Shown: positions 1-11,263 of the stretch, piece after piece
How positions within the stretch are numbered: position 1 is the first letter of the stretch
Layout: every line of letters begins with the position of its first letter
Assembly (NCBI RefSeq): GCF_029784135.1
Contig: NC_073746.1
Location: 177,637,788 to 177,701,787 of the forward strand
Direction of reading: 5' to 3'
Length of the DNA stretch: 64,000 nucleotides
Source of the DNA: Toxorhynchites rutilus septentrionalis
Lineage: Eukaryota > Arthropoda > Insecta > Diptera > Culicidae
Translations under genes and position numbers: made by a program
Notes under the pieces: model-generated
Told to the model about the DNA's origin: nothing
Seen by the model: only the letters and a program-made list of their open reading frames with translations
The model's database searches: none

Positions 1-90
1 TGGATTCCCTTCTGGCCTGAAGTGTACAAACAGGCTCTTGGTAACACCGTTCATCAGCGCTTTCATGATAAACGAAGTTAGCTTCATCAC

Positions 91-414
91 AACAGCGACA
101 ACATACTCCAGTCGCTGTTCAATTATAACTGAGTGGGTTTACGAGCGGCGCTCGCTTATATACAGATTGGTGGTTTCAATAGCCTGTTTTGAAAGCAATT
201 TTAAGGCTATTGAAACAAGTTTTTGTATGAAAATGTAACAAGTATATAACGCGTAGACATTTTATCTTTCGAATGAAGTGTTTATCATACCATTTCGTTC
301 AGTTGTTTAGGTGCTATTAACGCTCAAAATCTCGGTCTCCGGCGTAACGCTTTCGTTTTCGAAACTTTGATTTTACACCCCGGTATAGAAATGAAAGACG
401 TAGTCCTACGTCAA
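91..414 (-). mobile_element. End block of hairpin-ended modular element, subfamily 2 (cut by window start)
   Basis: Reading leftward from 412, this block starts with the palindrome GACGTAG-TC-CTACGTC (397-412). It then matches, in reverse complement, the block at 5752-6020 and the one at 28359-28690. Shared landmarks are the stretch giving 'ccggggtgtaaaatc', a GC-rich 'gagcggcgctcg' patch, and a TATA plus TCAGT pair. The rest of the element lies left of the window. The block recurs with different cores elsewhere in the window, so this is a mobile family and not a unique promoter. No protein is encoded. Confidence 0.7.
128..162 (-). promoter_or_regulatory. TATA + initiator pair inside the element end block
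   Basis: On the minus strand TATATAAG (155-162) lies about 32 bp upstream of an arthropod-type initiator TCAGT (128-132), the spacing of a Pol II core promoter. The same pair is kept in the copy at 5975-6008. Activity is inferred only. Confidence 0.45.
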
Positions 415-545
415 AAATCAAAACTTTGAGCGCTTTGAGGCACCCCTAAACCATGTCCGATTGAGCTGAAACTTTGCACAGATAATTTTTTTGGGCCAAT
501 AAACAAAAAGTACATGTCGGTTTTTGATATTCAATGATAAATTTG
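415..545 (+). repeat. Fragment of dispersed repeat R2
   Basis: Contains the phrase 'ccgattgagctgaaact', which recurs with flanking similarity near 53290 and 61420 and, more weakly, near 58370. A non-coding, mid-repetitive family, probably MITE interior. Confidence 0.5.
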
Positions 546-2136
546 AAGAACACGTGTGTAAATCCAATGCGCCACAGTTACTTCAATCATTAAGAACATC
601 ATTACTAATTTTGAATTAATATTTTAAACATTTGGTTTGAGGAGACGAAACAAACAAGAGCGTGCGTTCACTAGATTCTTATGTGTGTCGTTTGAAGAAT
701 TGGCGCAGTCAGGACAACGTCATTCTACGATGTTTTGAGCTGTGCCAATAATCCATGGTCAACATACACGCAAAGGTGGAGAGAGTGAGCGACTGCGATT
801 CCTATGACACAAACAACAGAATACATTCACTTACGAGACGCTGTAATCAGCAACACCGATACAGCCTTTGTTCAAACGACAGCACGTGTGTTCGAACAAA
901 GAAATGATGTCTTTAATGTGTTCCATTACGAAATTCCACGTGTTCCGTTCAACATGTTGCTGGATGTATTCGTTTGAATGACAAAAGCAAGGATTACCTT
1001 AAACGCACGTTTTTGGTTTTTGGAATAGAGTAATATCATCGGAAATCCCAGATCCATCTACAGATCAACTGTTCTCCTGTTTTCTGAAATCCGATCGAAT
1101 CAGAATTACCTGTACGGATCGCAACTCAAGTTCAATCGAGTTGTGCAAATGTGACAGCCTTTCCATGCAATTCGACATTGAGCTATTTCTGTGAAGCGAA
1201 AATAGTAATGTAATCTCGGGTGAAATGAACACACGCTTTTAGAACAAAAATTATAAATGAAAAAAGACTGTTCACGACCGACAGCGCAAATGTTGAGCAA
1301 GTGTGAAATGCAATAGATTCCCTATTCCATCCCGATCCTTATCCGAATCCAAATCACTCCTCCCAATTCAGAATTCAATGCGTGGTGAACAACACAACGG
1401 CAGACATCAGCATATACCAACTTGCAGTATGAATCGCATACAAACATATATGTGCATACAATCGATCAATACCAATATCATATTCGCCCTTCCATACCTA
1501 ACCTCCAAGTGTGATAGATCGCGATTCCAATTCCAACGTGTAATCGTGAAACATCGAAATAAATCAAGTTTGCGTTTAGATAGTATACCAAGTGTATGTG
1601 TATGTGTCTCCAACAAGCCACATCCAAACGGTTTGGGCTCCCATAAGACAAAAGTGCGACGAGCATCCAGATTCCTGAGCAATCAAAATCTCACAACAAA
1701 TTGTCTCATAATGATTTCATATTATGGATAAAGTTTTGACGGAAATGCTAAGATATTTATAGAAGGAACGTTAAGTTAGGACTGTATTTAAACAACATCG
1801 AGTAATGATTTTCATTCAAATTTTAGCCATTTTGAATTCCTTTCGTGTCTGCTGATATGATAGAGAGTGAATTGCTTCACGAATACGGATGAATTATTTT
1901 GATGTTTGTTTAGCGCCACATTCATAGCACGAATGAATTGAGGTCGATCGGATCGACAGAATACAAAAGACGAATCGTAAGATCCGATCGAGATTCAAAG
2001 CAATCGGATTCAGATGCAGATGGAAAATGAACAAGGCGTTTTCCAAAAAGCATGAATGGGACCCAGCACTTATGAATTTCCATCAACTGGATACCAATTT
2101 AATGAAACTAATATTTATTTTTTTTTTGTTTTATTT
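546..2136. other. Intergenic AT-rich DNA with one repeat segment
   Basis: No convincing gene. The segment at about 760-900 is homologous, in reverse complement, to 10018-10190 (shared 'cggtgttgct', 'aagtgaatgt', 'aatcgcagtcg'), so it is a dispersed repeat. The open frame at 1303-1731 shows no recognisable motif and has overlapping antisense frames, so I do not call it a gene. Confidence 0.5.
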
Positions 2137-2410
2137 TTGACGTGGGACTACGTCTAACCGGAGTATATGGGGGGGTAAAATGAAAACCTGAACACAGAAC
2201 ATGCAGGAAAAATTGAAAGATTCCTAATGCTTATAACTCGAACATTTCTTGCTGGATCGGACAGATGTTTCCATTAATTGATAGGGAATATTTCTACACT
2301 TCTATCGCAATTAATGAAATGTTATTTTTCATTCGATAAACAATCGAATAACTGTTAAATGTTAAGCGTTATCTAAACGCCCTAACTACCTCGTTTTGAT
2401 TGGCCCGATT

Positions 2411-3080
2411 TACGGTTTCCCCAACACAGCCATCATAACCAAGCAGTCTTGGGGAAATCAGCATTTCAAATACATGGAAGTTTAGAGACTTTTGTTCTCA
2501 CCGAAACGTGTTCCCCAACATAGACTTCAAAACCAAGCAGTGTTGGAGAAATCGGCATTGCAAATACATGAAAATCGGGGGTATTTTTGTTCCGACTGAA
2601 ATGTGTTTCCCTAACACAGGCTTGGAATCCAAGGAGCGTGAGGAATTTTGCATTGTAAATACATGTAAGTCGGGGGCATTTTCCTTCCGACTGAAATGTG
2701 TTCCCTAACACAGATTTCAAATCCATGGAGCGTGAGGAAATTGGCATTGTAATTTCATGCGAGTCGGGGGTATTTTTGTTCCGAATGAAATGTGTTTCCC
2801 CAACACAGACTTCAGAACTAAGGTGTCGGGGGGAATTGGCATTGCAAATTCATGCAGGTCGTGGGTATTTTTCTTCCAACTGAACTTTGTTTCATTAACA
2901 CAGACTTTAAATCCAAGGAGCGTGGAGAATAACAGATTTCAGAACCAAGGTGTCTGAGGAAATTGGCATTGCAAATTCATGCAGGTCGGGGAATTTTTGT
3001 TCCGACTGAAATGTGTTTCACTAATACAGGCTTCTAAACCTAGGTGTCTGGAGAAATCGGCATTTCAAATACATGCAAGT
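2411..3080 (+). repeat. ~95-bp minisatellite array, about 7 units
   Basis: Units carry 'ccctaacacagacttcaaa', 'ggaaattggcattgcaaat' and 'gtcgggggtatttttgttcc' at 93-96 bp spacing. Divergent units of the same family occur at 6050-6400 and 11460-11720. Frames through the array are shadows of the repeat and not genes. Confidence 0.75.
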
Positions 3081-3096
3081 TCCACGTCAACCTTGC

Positions 3097-3117
3097 GGTT
3101 ATATCATAGATATAACC
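3097..3117 (+). other. Terminal hairpin of element E1
   Basis: GGTTATAT and ATATAACC form a perfect 8-bp stem with a 5-nt loop. Equivalent hairpins lie at 6745-6765, 11912-11930, 27020-27040 and 41297-41317, always beside a CCTACGTCA-like motif. Confidence 0.6.
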
Positions 3118-3931
3118 CACCCATTGTTTTTTTTCATTTAACAATAAAGAGATCAAGCATGTCAATAGCGATAATAAAATATCATGAAATAAAAAAAAAA
3201 AGATTTTTTGTGTATCTCATCTCCATCTCCGCATCACGCTCGGGTCCACGGGAAGCCCACTTTCCCACGGTTCAATGCAATACTCAGTCAAACCTTCACG
3301 TAATATGAGCAATATGAGCGAGCGAAACAAGAGACACGCATTGAAACTTTTCGCATACTTTGTCACATACGAGTAGGGATTGTTAACCGGTTTTACCGGT
3401 AAAACCGGATCATTTTCCATTACCGAATTACCGGTAATTTTACTATCAATAACCGGTAATTTCGGTAATTTTAATCTTTACACCATAAATAATATTCGCC
3501 TTTATGCTGCTTTGAAATATTACTCTAGAATCTTAATAAGATCGAAAAATCCAACTGGCAGTGTTGCACCGATTCTACGACCTCCGACCTACTATTCAAA
3601 AATAGCTGCTCGATCCCGATACTCGATGCCCTCGAAACAGTTCTGGTTGCTGTTGATCTGCTATACCGGAAGAACTGCACACTTTATGAAACTGATGTCG
3701 GATTGCAATTCATGCTAGAACAGCTATCTGCATTCTGCTCATGGTCGTGGTACAATTAATGATGACTTCGGCGTCTTTTATCAAACTTCACGGACTGCAT
3801 TGAACAAGCAGGCATTTTAAATCGTTCGTGATTTAATTAAATTTGACGATTATGGTATCGGCTCAGTAGATGGATTACAGGAGGGAAAACCCACTGGAAG
3901 ATGTAGAATCTGTTGAGCATCAAGGAAAAAC

Positions 3932-4132
3932 TTGACGATTGCAGCAATCAAAGGTATCAACGTCCAGCCCAAGCTCAACGTCTATAAACGGATTGATGAA
4001 AATCCTCAGACATGTTTTCGTACAGAACGCATCAGAGGCAAATACATGGCAATGGTATTCGATGCTATTCGTACTGTACGCCCAACATCATTGGACTCTG
4101 AACGTCCGTTTTCCTCTTCTGGAAATTTCGGT
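3932..4132 (+). pseudogene. hAT transposase C-terminal remnant
   Basis: The frame ends in a stretch reading PTSLDSERPFSSSGNFG, which matches the hAT dimerisation signature (P-x-T-S-x-x-S-E-R-x-F-S-x-x-G). The following residues are displaced beyond the MITE at 4134-5046, where 'MRSNL' and 'ELTLFVSL' resume as expected of the hAT C-terminus. The upstream transposase is too decayed to follow. Confidence 0.75.
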
Positions 4133-4133
4133 A

Positions 4134-5046
4134 GAGGTAAATCAGGGTAAACCCGACACCTCCTGATTTTTCCAATTAGAAGACATTTTTTGCAAATTTT
4201 CCAATGTTCCCTTAACACACTTGTCATTTTTTACGATCCGATTCACCCTACAGCTGCGGAAAAAGCTTCACTGTCAAAACAAACAACACAACAGGACTGG
4301 TCAACAAACAGGGGTTAGTCCGTGTAAAATTTCGCTAGTGGAATTTAAGTGTTTTAGTCGGAAAATTCGATACTTTTGTGAGCCTAATTTTTCTTAGATC
4401 ATTGTTCAGTGTATTTTATGAGACGGTAGGTGGTTTTGTTGATTATCGATGATGGAAAACGTTGTTTTGAAATTTCGAGCCCATTAGGGGTAACACCGAC
4501 ATCTTCAGTCAGGGTAAAACCGACACCTGGTATGTGTTCCACTGACAGGAAAAAATCGTCCTTGCATTTTGTAGATGTCTTATGTTTATAATTGGAAGAC
4601 AAACCGACAGAACTGGATTGATAAAACAGCCAAAACCAACGTTGAACAGGGCTTGCCAGCAAAAAAAGCTGGAAGAGCTTCAATGTCATCGGCACAACCC
4701 CCGTGGTTGCTCACCCGAGCTGGGCTCAGAACTCTCGTGTTTACTCCGGACCAGGAGTAGGAATTTGTCCATCACCTGCTTATTGTAACAAGTTTACTTT
4801 CTTTTTTCTAAAGGTTTTAACCCGACAGGGTGTCGATTCCACTCGCACTCTCATTTATTTCACCTAAAAACATCAGTTTTTGTATTCTATCAAAACGCGA
4901 GTTCTACTCAAAAAATAATCAGATACTGTAGAACAGTTCATGCATAGTTGAAGAGAGGTCCTGTAACGATTTGAAGTCGGAGGAACATGGGAGGTCTAGG
5001 AAATATGTGGGAATCCTTAGGGTGTCGGTTTTACCCTGATTTCCCC
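4134..5046 (+). mobile_element. TA-flanked MITE nested in the hAT transposase
   Basis: Flanked by TA (4132-4133 and 5047-5048). Terminal inverted repeats are about 26 bp and share AAATCAGGGTAAA and CCGACACC in mirrored order. Further internal copies of 'gggtaaaaccgacacc' lie near 4510 and 'acccgacagggtgtcg' near 4820. TA duplication suggests the Tc1/mariner or pogo group. No transposase inside. Confidence 0.8.
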
Positions 5047-5249
5047 TAATGAGATCCAATTTAGATTAGAAAACGACAGAATTAACATTATTTGTGTCAC
5101 TTAGTATTAATTTCAATAAAAGCCGTTCCTTCAAGAAAATGTTTTTTTTTCAAAGTATTGTTTTACCGGTTTTACCGGTAATGAAATGTTCATTACCGAA
5201 TAACCGGTTATTGAATATTTGCCACGGTAATGCAATCCCTACATACGAG

Positions 5250-5750
5250 GTCAATTCAAAAAAATATCGCGACTTTCGAATTTAGGCGGGTATCGTATTC
5301 GATTCTAGATTTTTTGTGGCATTATGTCGGTACTCATGTCTCTCATGTACTTGTCAGCATACTACGGCTATTTTGAATGTTCAGTTAATTTTTGACAACT
5401 GCTTTTCTTACACGTGTTTTGGTTCATCTTCGATTTTTGCCTATTGCCTATCCCTAGAGAAATCCCTTCGTAGTGTTGAAGCAAAATCGGCTATGGCTAT
5501 GGAAATGCTTAATGGAATGGGGTAGAGTGGACCACTATATCTACATTTCGTTCCAAGATAGGTTCACCAGATGTCACAATCAATATTCGGAATGTGTTCG
5601 AGCACTTAATTTTGTTTTTTCACACAAAATTTGATACAGATTTTTTGCTCCATTTTTGCAATACGCAAAAAATCGAAGAAGGCCATGTGAAACAGATTAG
5701 CATTCCTGCCGGTCTTGGTTCGATCCCCGTTGACATCGTTTGGATTTTTT
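5250..5750. other. Intergenic, nothing recognised
   Basis: AT-rich DNA with no motif or frame I can support. Confidence 0.4.
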
Positions 5751-5751
5751 T

Positions 5752-6775
5752 GACGTGAGACTACGTCTTTCATTTCTATACCGGGGTGTAAAATCAAAGT
5801 TTCGATATTTTGAGCGTTAATATTTCCTAAACAACTGAACGAAATGGTATGATAAACACTTCATTTGAAAGATAAAATGTTTACGCGTTATATACTTGTT
5901 ACTTTTTGATCCCAAAACTTGTTTCAATAGCCTTAAATTTGCTTTCACAACAGGCTATTGGAATCACCAATCGGTATATAAGCGAGCGCCGCTCGAAATC
6001 CACTCAGTTATAATTGAACAGCGATTGAGGTACCATCGCAGGAATGAATGGATGTTTCCCTAACACAGACTTCAAAACCATGGTGCCTGGGGAAATCGGC
6101 ATGGTAAAATAGATGCAAGCAGCGGACACTTTTGTACTCGTTTGCGTTTTAGCAAATCGGAATGTTTCCCTAACACAGACTTCAAAACCATAGAGCCTGG
6201 GGAAATTGGCATTGCAAATAAGATGCAAGCTGCGAGTACTTTTGTACTCGCTTGCGTTTTTCCAAACCGGAATGTGTTTTCCCAACACAGATTCTGAAAC
6301 CAATTAAATGGGAAAATCGGCATTTCAGATCTCAGCAGTACTTTTTATACCCCCATTCATTTTTACACTCCGGAATGCGTTTCGCTAACACGGTCTACAA
6401 AAGCGGGTACAAATGCAACGCTTTGGCTCGGTTATTCAAAACTGCCCCTTCATGTCGCCAGCTCATTGAACTTCTACGCATACCGTTTGATAATTTGGCA
6501 AAATGTTGATAACCATTTGCTGCGATAAACACTATCATAATACATGAATTGACTTGAATTGGAATTTGTTTGCAATTGAATTCGTGAATTGTTTCATTCA
6601 TTCGCTAGTTTAATCAATAATTTGATCAACAGCTTTGCGCAGCGGCGATAGCGTACCCAATGAGGAACATTCGAAGTGCGATTATTGCTAATTGAAAAAA
6701 CACAAATGATTAGTAAGCCAACGGCAGTCCTACGTCAACCTTGCGGTTATATCATAGGTATAACCCATCCATAGT
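5752..6775 (+). mobile_element. Hairpin-ended modular element E2 (subfamily 2)
   Basis: Left palindrome GACGTGA-GA-CTACGTC (5752-5767), then the subfamily-2 block with a TATA/Inr pair. Next come divergent minisatellite units (about 6050-6400) and a right block ending 'ggcagtcctacgtcaacc' with a hairpin (6745-6765). Right-block landmarks such as 'acaaatgatt' recur at the corresponding ends near 11960 and 27080. Non-coding and non-autonomous. Confidence 0.65.
5975..6009 (+). promoter_or_regulatory. TATA box and initiator in element E2
   Basis: TATATAAG (5975-5982) precedes TCAGTT (6004-6009), with about 31 bp between the first T and the initiator A. This fits a Pol II core promoter. The pair is conserved in the copy at 128-162 and partly decayed at about 28388-28428. 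Confidence 0.5.
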
Positions 6776-6854
6776 TTTTTTTGGGTACAATCCCAAGATG
6801 ACGTTCAGTTTGAGAGAAAGAGATCTCTGCTTCCATACATACAAATATTTCAAA

Positions 6855-7070
6855 TCATTTTTTTATTAATCGTTTATTTGTACAGGTTCAGCTACATAAG
6901 TTTAAAGGAGCCAAATTGTATATCTAATTTAGTTCTAAAGCATATTTACAATTTTGCTTATTCTACGGTTGAAAGGATGGGGAATCGATTACTCGCGGAC
7001 GACTCAGTTAGGTTAATAGGGTGACAATTTTTTATCAGGAAGAGGATGGGTCATAAGCAGTTTTGAACGA
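6855..7070 (-). mobile_element. 3'-end relic of an I-clade LINE
   Basis: Matches the 3' untranslated ends at 46640-46810 and 18972-19190: T-run, 'cgtttatttgtacagg', 'cataagtttaaaggagcc', 'cgattactcgcgg', 'aggatggg'. A severely 5'-truncated antisense copy with no coding sequence. Confidence 0.75.
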
Positions 7071-8914
7071 TCTGATGAATAAACACGGAGATCGATAGTT
7101 TTTGAAAGCTTTTGAAAAATGTACCCTCATTTGTTCATTTCACCCTTCAGCACACTAAAAATCATTTTTTTGCCGAAGATGAAATCTTTTCTGCCAACGC
7201 TACTGTGTGGGTGTGGAAAACTTAACCCTGAACATGATCAATTTATTTTTGTTCCTGAAATCCCCGTTCCCTCGAAACGAATTAAATCTATCCATGAATC
7301 GACATTTTTACACTTACATGTAAAGCGATTAAAGTAAAGTAAATCGATGTAAAAATCTCCGTTGTCATTCTGATATTCAGATCTTCACGAGGAATAAATA
7401 TGTTTTGAATACTATAAAAATATTCATGTTCAATCCAAGCTTATTTGATGCACGAAGAGTGTTCCTCATTGATTGTAACATTGTAGGTGGTATTAACACT
7501 TCCTAACACAAAAAATAGACAACCATGGTAGTAAAAATAAACATTTAATTTTTGCGTACTATTGCATCCAACCATCGCAATTGCAAACACAGAGCTAGAG
7601 CACAAAGTGTGGAACATATTTCACTTTTTTATGCATTGTAATTAAGAATATGTAAATGAAAAAAATTGTTCTCATTGCATATCAAGCGCATTGTTCAGTC
7701 CCTGGAGAAATGGTTCCCTCGAGCGTTTATGTCAACACGTTTTGTGGCACATGGGTGGCTGATATTGTGGCATATGACAGACATGGAGGATCGCATTTTC
7801 AGAGCATTATGATGAAATAGTTTTTCACTGTGCATTGGCTACAAATACACTCATTGTCCCAACAAACGCATTAAAAACGAGTTTCCAATATTCATTATGT
7901 GGTGTTTATTATTTATAGCAATAAACAATGTCAGTACAATATCCTGAAACAGATAGATTTTCGTGATAATGAGCAAAACGAACAAAAATAAAAAACGCTA
8001 TGATACATATGAATTTATTATTTATCCGCTTCGGAGGAAACACAGACTAATAAATCCTTCTGAGTGCTAAAAGATGTTAATATCAGCAGCAGACACCCTT
8101 CGGCGAAATAATTACGACACGTGAGGGTTCAGCATTATTTGTTAAGGATTTCCCAAAGCTCTCAGCGCAGACGACATCTGGCTGTTGGGCGAATAAATGA
8201 TAATTTACGCAGAAACCTTTTTGGCTTCTCACCCTTGATTGGGCTTATTTGACGCTGCTGTGCGATAAAACCTCCGGTGATAAAATTGAGACGTGTCTGT
8301 GGGTAGAAGCCATATTTCACCGGGAGACTACTCATAACTGTTACTAGGCTGACTGTCGGTTGCCACGTGTCTGCTCTGTTTACGAGTTGCATTCGGAAGC
8401 TGCTGGTTGGTACTTGGAAAAGTTTACAACCAATACGTGTTCCTTTTCCCCGTTTGAGTACTAGCCAGCGCGAAACTTTGACAATGTGACTAATGATTAC
8501 AGAACTCCTAAATATGCATATAAAATTTTGGCGATATGGTAAGGGCGGAACGAGGATTATTTTTATCTTTATATGTCCGCTATCTGAACCGGCAAACGTT
8601 GTTCTGCCATAAAAATTATTTCTAGTGAATATGTTGCTTTTTAAATAAAAAAAACAACTAATTTAATGTAAGTGGGTTTAAATGCACGGCCATGAATCAT
8701 GTTTGTGGGAACAATATCGAACAGTAACCCATATTTCGTCAGTGGCTGACCCGAAACACATTTTTAAGTTGTTGAAATTTGAATGAATTTTTTTTATTCG
8801 ATGTTGCTTAAACACTTAAAAAATAGTCATGCCCTAACTTAATTATTTTGCTATGAATCCCCTTGCCCTTCAGCCAATATATTATCCAGAATATAAAATA
8901 ATTATCTGAGATTA
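7071..8914. other. Intergenic, nothing recognised
   Basis: AT-rich DNA with only short frames on both strands. No domain motif, repeat end or RNA gene found. Confidence 0.4.
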
Positions 8915-9742
8915 GGGTAAATGATCTTGGTTTGTCCAATTTGGGGTGTTTTTACGCAACTAGTAAATGCAAATCGATTTTTCTTCATGAAAATCACACA
9001 TAATCGATACGAGTTTGGGTTTGTTGAAAAGCCCCAAGTCTTTAGTTGCTAATACTACCATAAGGTGTTGAAATTATTCAAATTTTTATATTGTTTAATG
9101 ATTTTCCTTAAAGAAGAATTATGATCATGGTTTGACCACCTCTGATCATGGTTTGCCCAAAAAAATGATCATGGTTTGTCCGGTTTTAGAAATCTCCATT
9201 TTTGAATGAAAACATTCGAATTCACAATTAGATGTTGCATTTATCATTGCTTGAGTTTACTGTCATCATATTGATGCATTCATAATTTAGGCTTTCTTCA
9301 GAATATTACCTTTTCTTGGGCATTTTAGAAGTGTTCACCTCAACACAATCAATTATTGAATTGGACAACTCATGATCAGAATTGAGTTCATCAAAATGCG
9401 TTAATTTAATGGTTTAGCTATGTAAATCCGATACAAATGGTGAGCAAGCATGATGTTTACAATATTTATAAGTGTTGTAATCCAGAAAAGGTCTGAATAC
9501 GTGCCAAATAATCATCTGGTGATCGATTAAAAGTTAGCTCGAATGAGGGGCGCATTGACACAAATAGAAGGTGTATTTTATAATCCTTTAAAACATGTGA
9601 TTTCGTAAAAATATACTATCAAACTACTATAAATCATGTAAAAGGCAATTTCATTTATATGTTTCGAAACATTCGAAGGCCTTATTTGACACAGGAGCGC
9701 TGAATTAGAGTATTCAAAAAAGTGGGTAAACCATGATCACCC
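8915..9742 (+). mobile_element. 828-bp MITE with repeated 'gatcatggttt' motif
   Basis: TA at both flanks (8913-8914, 9743-9744). Terminal repeats read GGGTAAATGATCTTGGTTT on the left and, reverse-complemented, GGGTGATCATGGTTTACCC on the right. The terminal motif recurs internally near 9124, 9145 and 9168 as 'gatcatggtttgWcc', as in MITEs with subterminal binding sites. No coding capacity. Confidence 0.7.
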
Positions 9743-10017
9743 TATTTTCGTTCAAGATTTTCGAAATCGAACGGATGACAGAATGCGATATTGCAATCGA
9801 TTCGGGTAATTTTGACTCGATCAATAGACGCATCCGGAATTTTTGAGAAAATTACCCCATCGATTTCCTCAGGGCGCCTTTGGTCGACTATCCAAATTAA
9901 AAATGTACATATCAGGTAATCATCGTTTTTGCCATACAGCCGAATGAATCCAGCAAGGTATGGAACCGAATACATGTGACGTTGTAAGGAAGCTCATTCT
10001 ACATTTCATTCATGTTT

Positions 10018-10260
10018 TTGTTCGAACACATGTGTTGTAATATCATGATAATGCATGTGCAAAGGCATAGGCTGCGTCGGTGTTGCTCATGATAGAGTCT
10101 CGCAAGTGAATGTGTTTTTCCTCACACCGCTTCTGATTGTCTAGAATCGCAGTCGTTCGCTCTCTACCTCTATATCGTTCGCAAGTCATTCTACGTTGAG
10201 GTGGAAAACGTTAGGAACATTAGTAACATTAGTACCATTGAAGAAGAAGATGAAGAGCGT
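10018..10260 (+). repeat. Dispersed repeat with SINE-like tail
   Basis: 10018-10190 is an inverted relative of 760-900. 10187-10260 resembles the 3' end of the SINE at 21220-21496 ('ctacgttgag', 'aacgttag', 'agtaccattgaagaagaag'), suggesting an old truncated (AAG)n-tailed SINE. Confidence 0.5.
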
Positions 10261-10829
10261 CATTTGAACGGTGGGTGCCAACGATGAATTCCAGATTATT
10301 GTTTCTTCTTCGAATCACAATTTCTCGCGGCACTGTGCAGTCGCCTACCATGACTCCAGCAATGTCTTCAACAACATACACATTGAATGTATTCACGTGT
10401 TCTCCAGTCGGTGTTTTATTATGATTGATAACGTGATTGTCACCTTGCAAACCGAGCTTCCACATGAAAAATTTCAGTACTTATATTTGTTTATTTAAAA
10501 AGTCTTCCAGCTCGCCGGCAATACACATAGCTTTAGCCGAATTGAGGTTGTTGGCGTATGTGTGGATGAAAGTTCGATGAAGTGAACTTAGCGCCATCTT
10601 TCATGTAGCAACGTAAATAAATTCGTTCTCCTTCTTCTTCTTTCTTTGTTTTTAAGAGGCTTTAAACTTTGCAGTTCATTCGCCTCTATTCGTTCTCCTT
10701 GAAAAACGAATGACGGGTCGATTATTTGGATATTCTTTATACCAAAATACAAGAATCGCGATTAAAAATAGGAGATGGAGGTGAATCTTTGAGGTTATAT
10801 GTACTTTTATGCCAAATTTATGAATTTTT

Positions 10830-11087
10830 GACGTAGAATTACGTCTTCCAGGATGGGTGCCAAATCAGAAAACAGGTCTCGTTTTTTATGAAATAAAGTT
10901 GACGTTAATAACTATTTTCACTGTGAACGAATTCTCATGATTTGCATACCAATCGAGTCGGAAATTCTCTATGATTTGTTTGATATACTATACATTACAA
11001 TTTGCTAATCTCTAAGCGGTTTAAATTCATGAAAACTGGAAGAGCTTCCCTTTTTCCTATACATTTGTTCTGCCGACTTCTGTGCTA
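10830..11087 (+). mobile_element. End block of hairpin-ended family, subfamily 3
   Basis: Begins with the palindrome GACGTAG-AA-TTACGTC (10830-10845), then 'gggtgccaaatcagaaaacagg'. The same block occurs at 31497-31745. It differs from subfamilies 1 and 2 after the palindrome, so only the hairpin is shared across the three groups. Confidence 0.6.
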
Positions 11088-11103
11088 ACCCTACCCGTAT
11101 TTT

Positions 11104-11263
11104 TTTTTTTTTTTTTTATATCTGTATTATAGTGATTTTCAACTCATTTGGCTGGTTCGTCACTTTTACTTCCATTTTTGGAAGAATGTCGGGAGTGAGA
11201 ATTGAACTCGTGACCTTCAGCGTGAGAGGCATGGATGTTACCACTACGCCAGATCGCCTCCTC
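11104..11263 (-). mobile_element. Short tRNA-derived SINE with target duplication
   Basis: Antisense insertion. Read on the minus strand, it starts with an A-box-like 'tggcgtagtgg', has a B box 'gagttcaattctc' and ends in an A run (T run at 11101-11118). Target duplication 'accctacccgtattt' lies at 11088-11102 and 11264-11278. About 160 bp. Confidence 0.8.

Larger units (their letters stand above)
2137..3125 (+). mobile_element. Hairpin-ended modular element E1 with minisatellite core
   Basis: Left end: palindrome GACGTGG-GA-CTACGTC (2139-2154), followed by a ~270-bp block (subfamily 1, 'ctaaccgg...') also seen at 37516, 38857, 12604 (reversed) and 61259 (reversed). Middle: about seven ~95-bp tandem units (2411-3080). 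Right end: '..cacgtcaaccttgcgg' and a hairpin (3097-3117). No transposase is present, so it is non-autonomous. The same left block carries histone H2A sequence at 38857-41326, so the core is exchangeable between members. Confidence 0.65.
3374..5241 (+). mobile_element. Degenerate hAT-superfamily DNA transposon
   Basis: Flanked by an 8-bp target duplication, catacgag (3366-3373 and 5242-5249), the hAT hallmark. Terminal repeats are TAGGGATTG and CAATCCCTA. Both ends carry clusters of ACCGGTTAT/ACCGGTAA motifs (3388-3465 and 5165-5215), like the subterminal repeats bound by hAT transposases. The inside holds a transposase C-terminal remnant and a nested TA-flanked MITE (4134-5046). No full transposase frame remains, so the copy is inactive. 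Confidence 0.85.

Noticed and set aside
1303..1731. 142-residue open frame as a gene
   Set aside because: No motif, low-complexity composition, and overlapping antisense frames of similar length.
2400..3080. CRISPR-like array
   Set aside because: Repeats are contiguous ~95-bp diverged units without short repeat/spacer structure, in a eukaryotic transposon.
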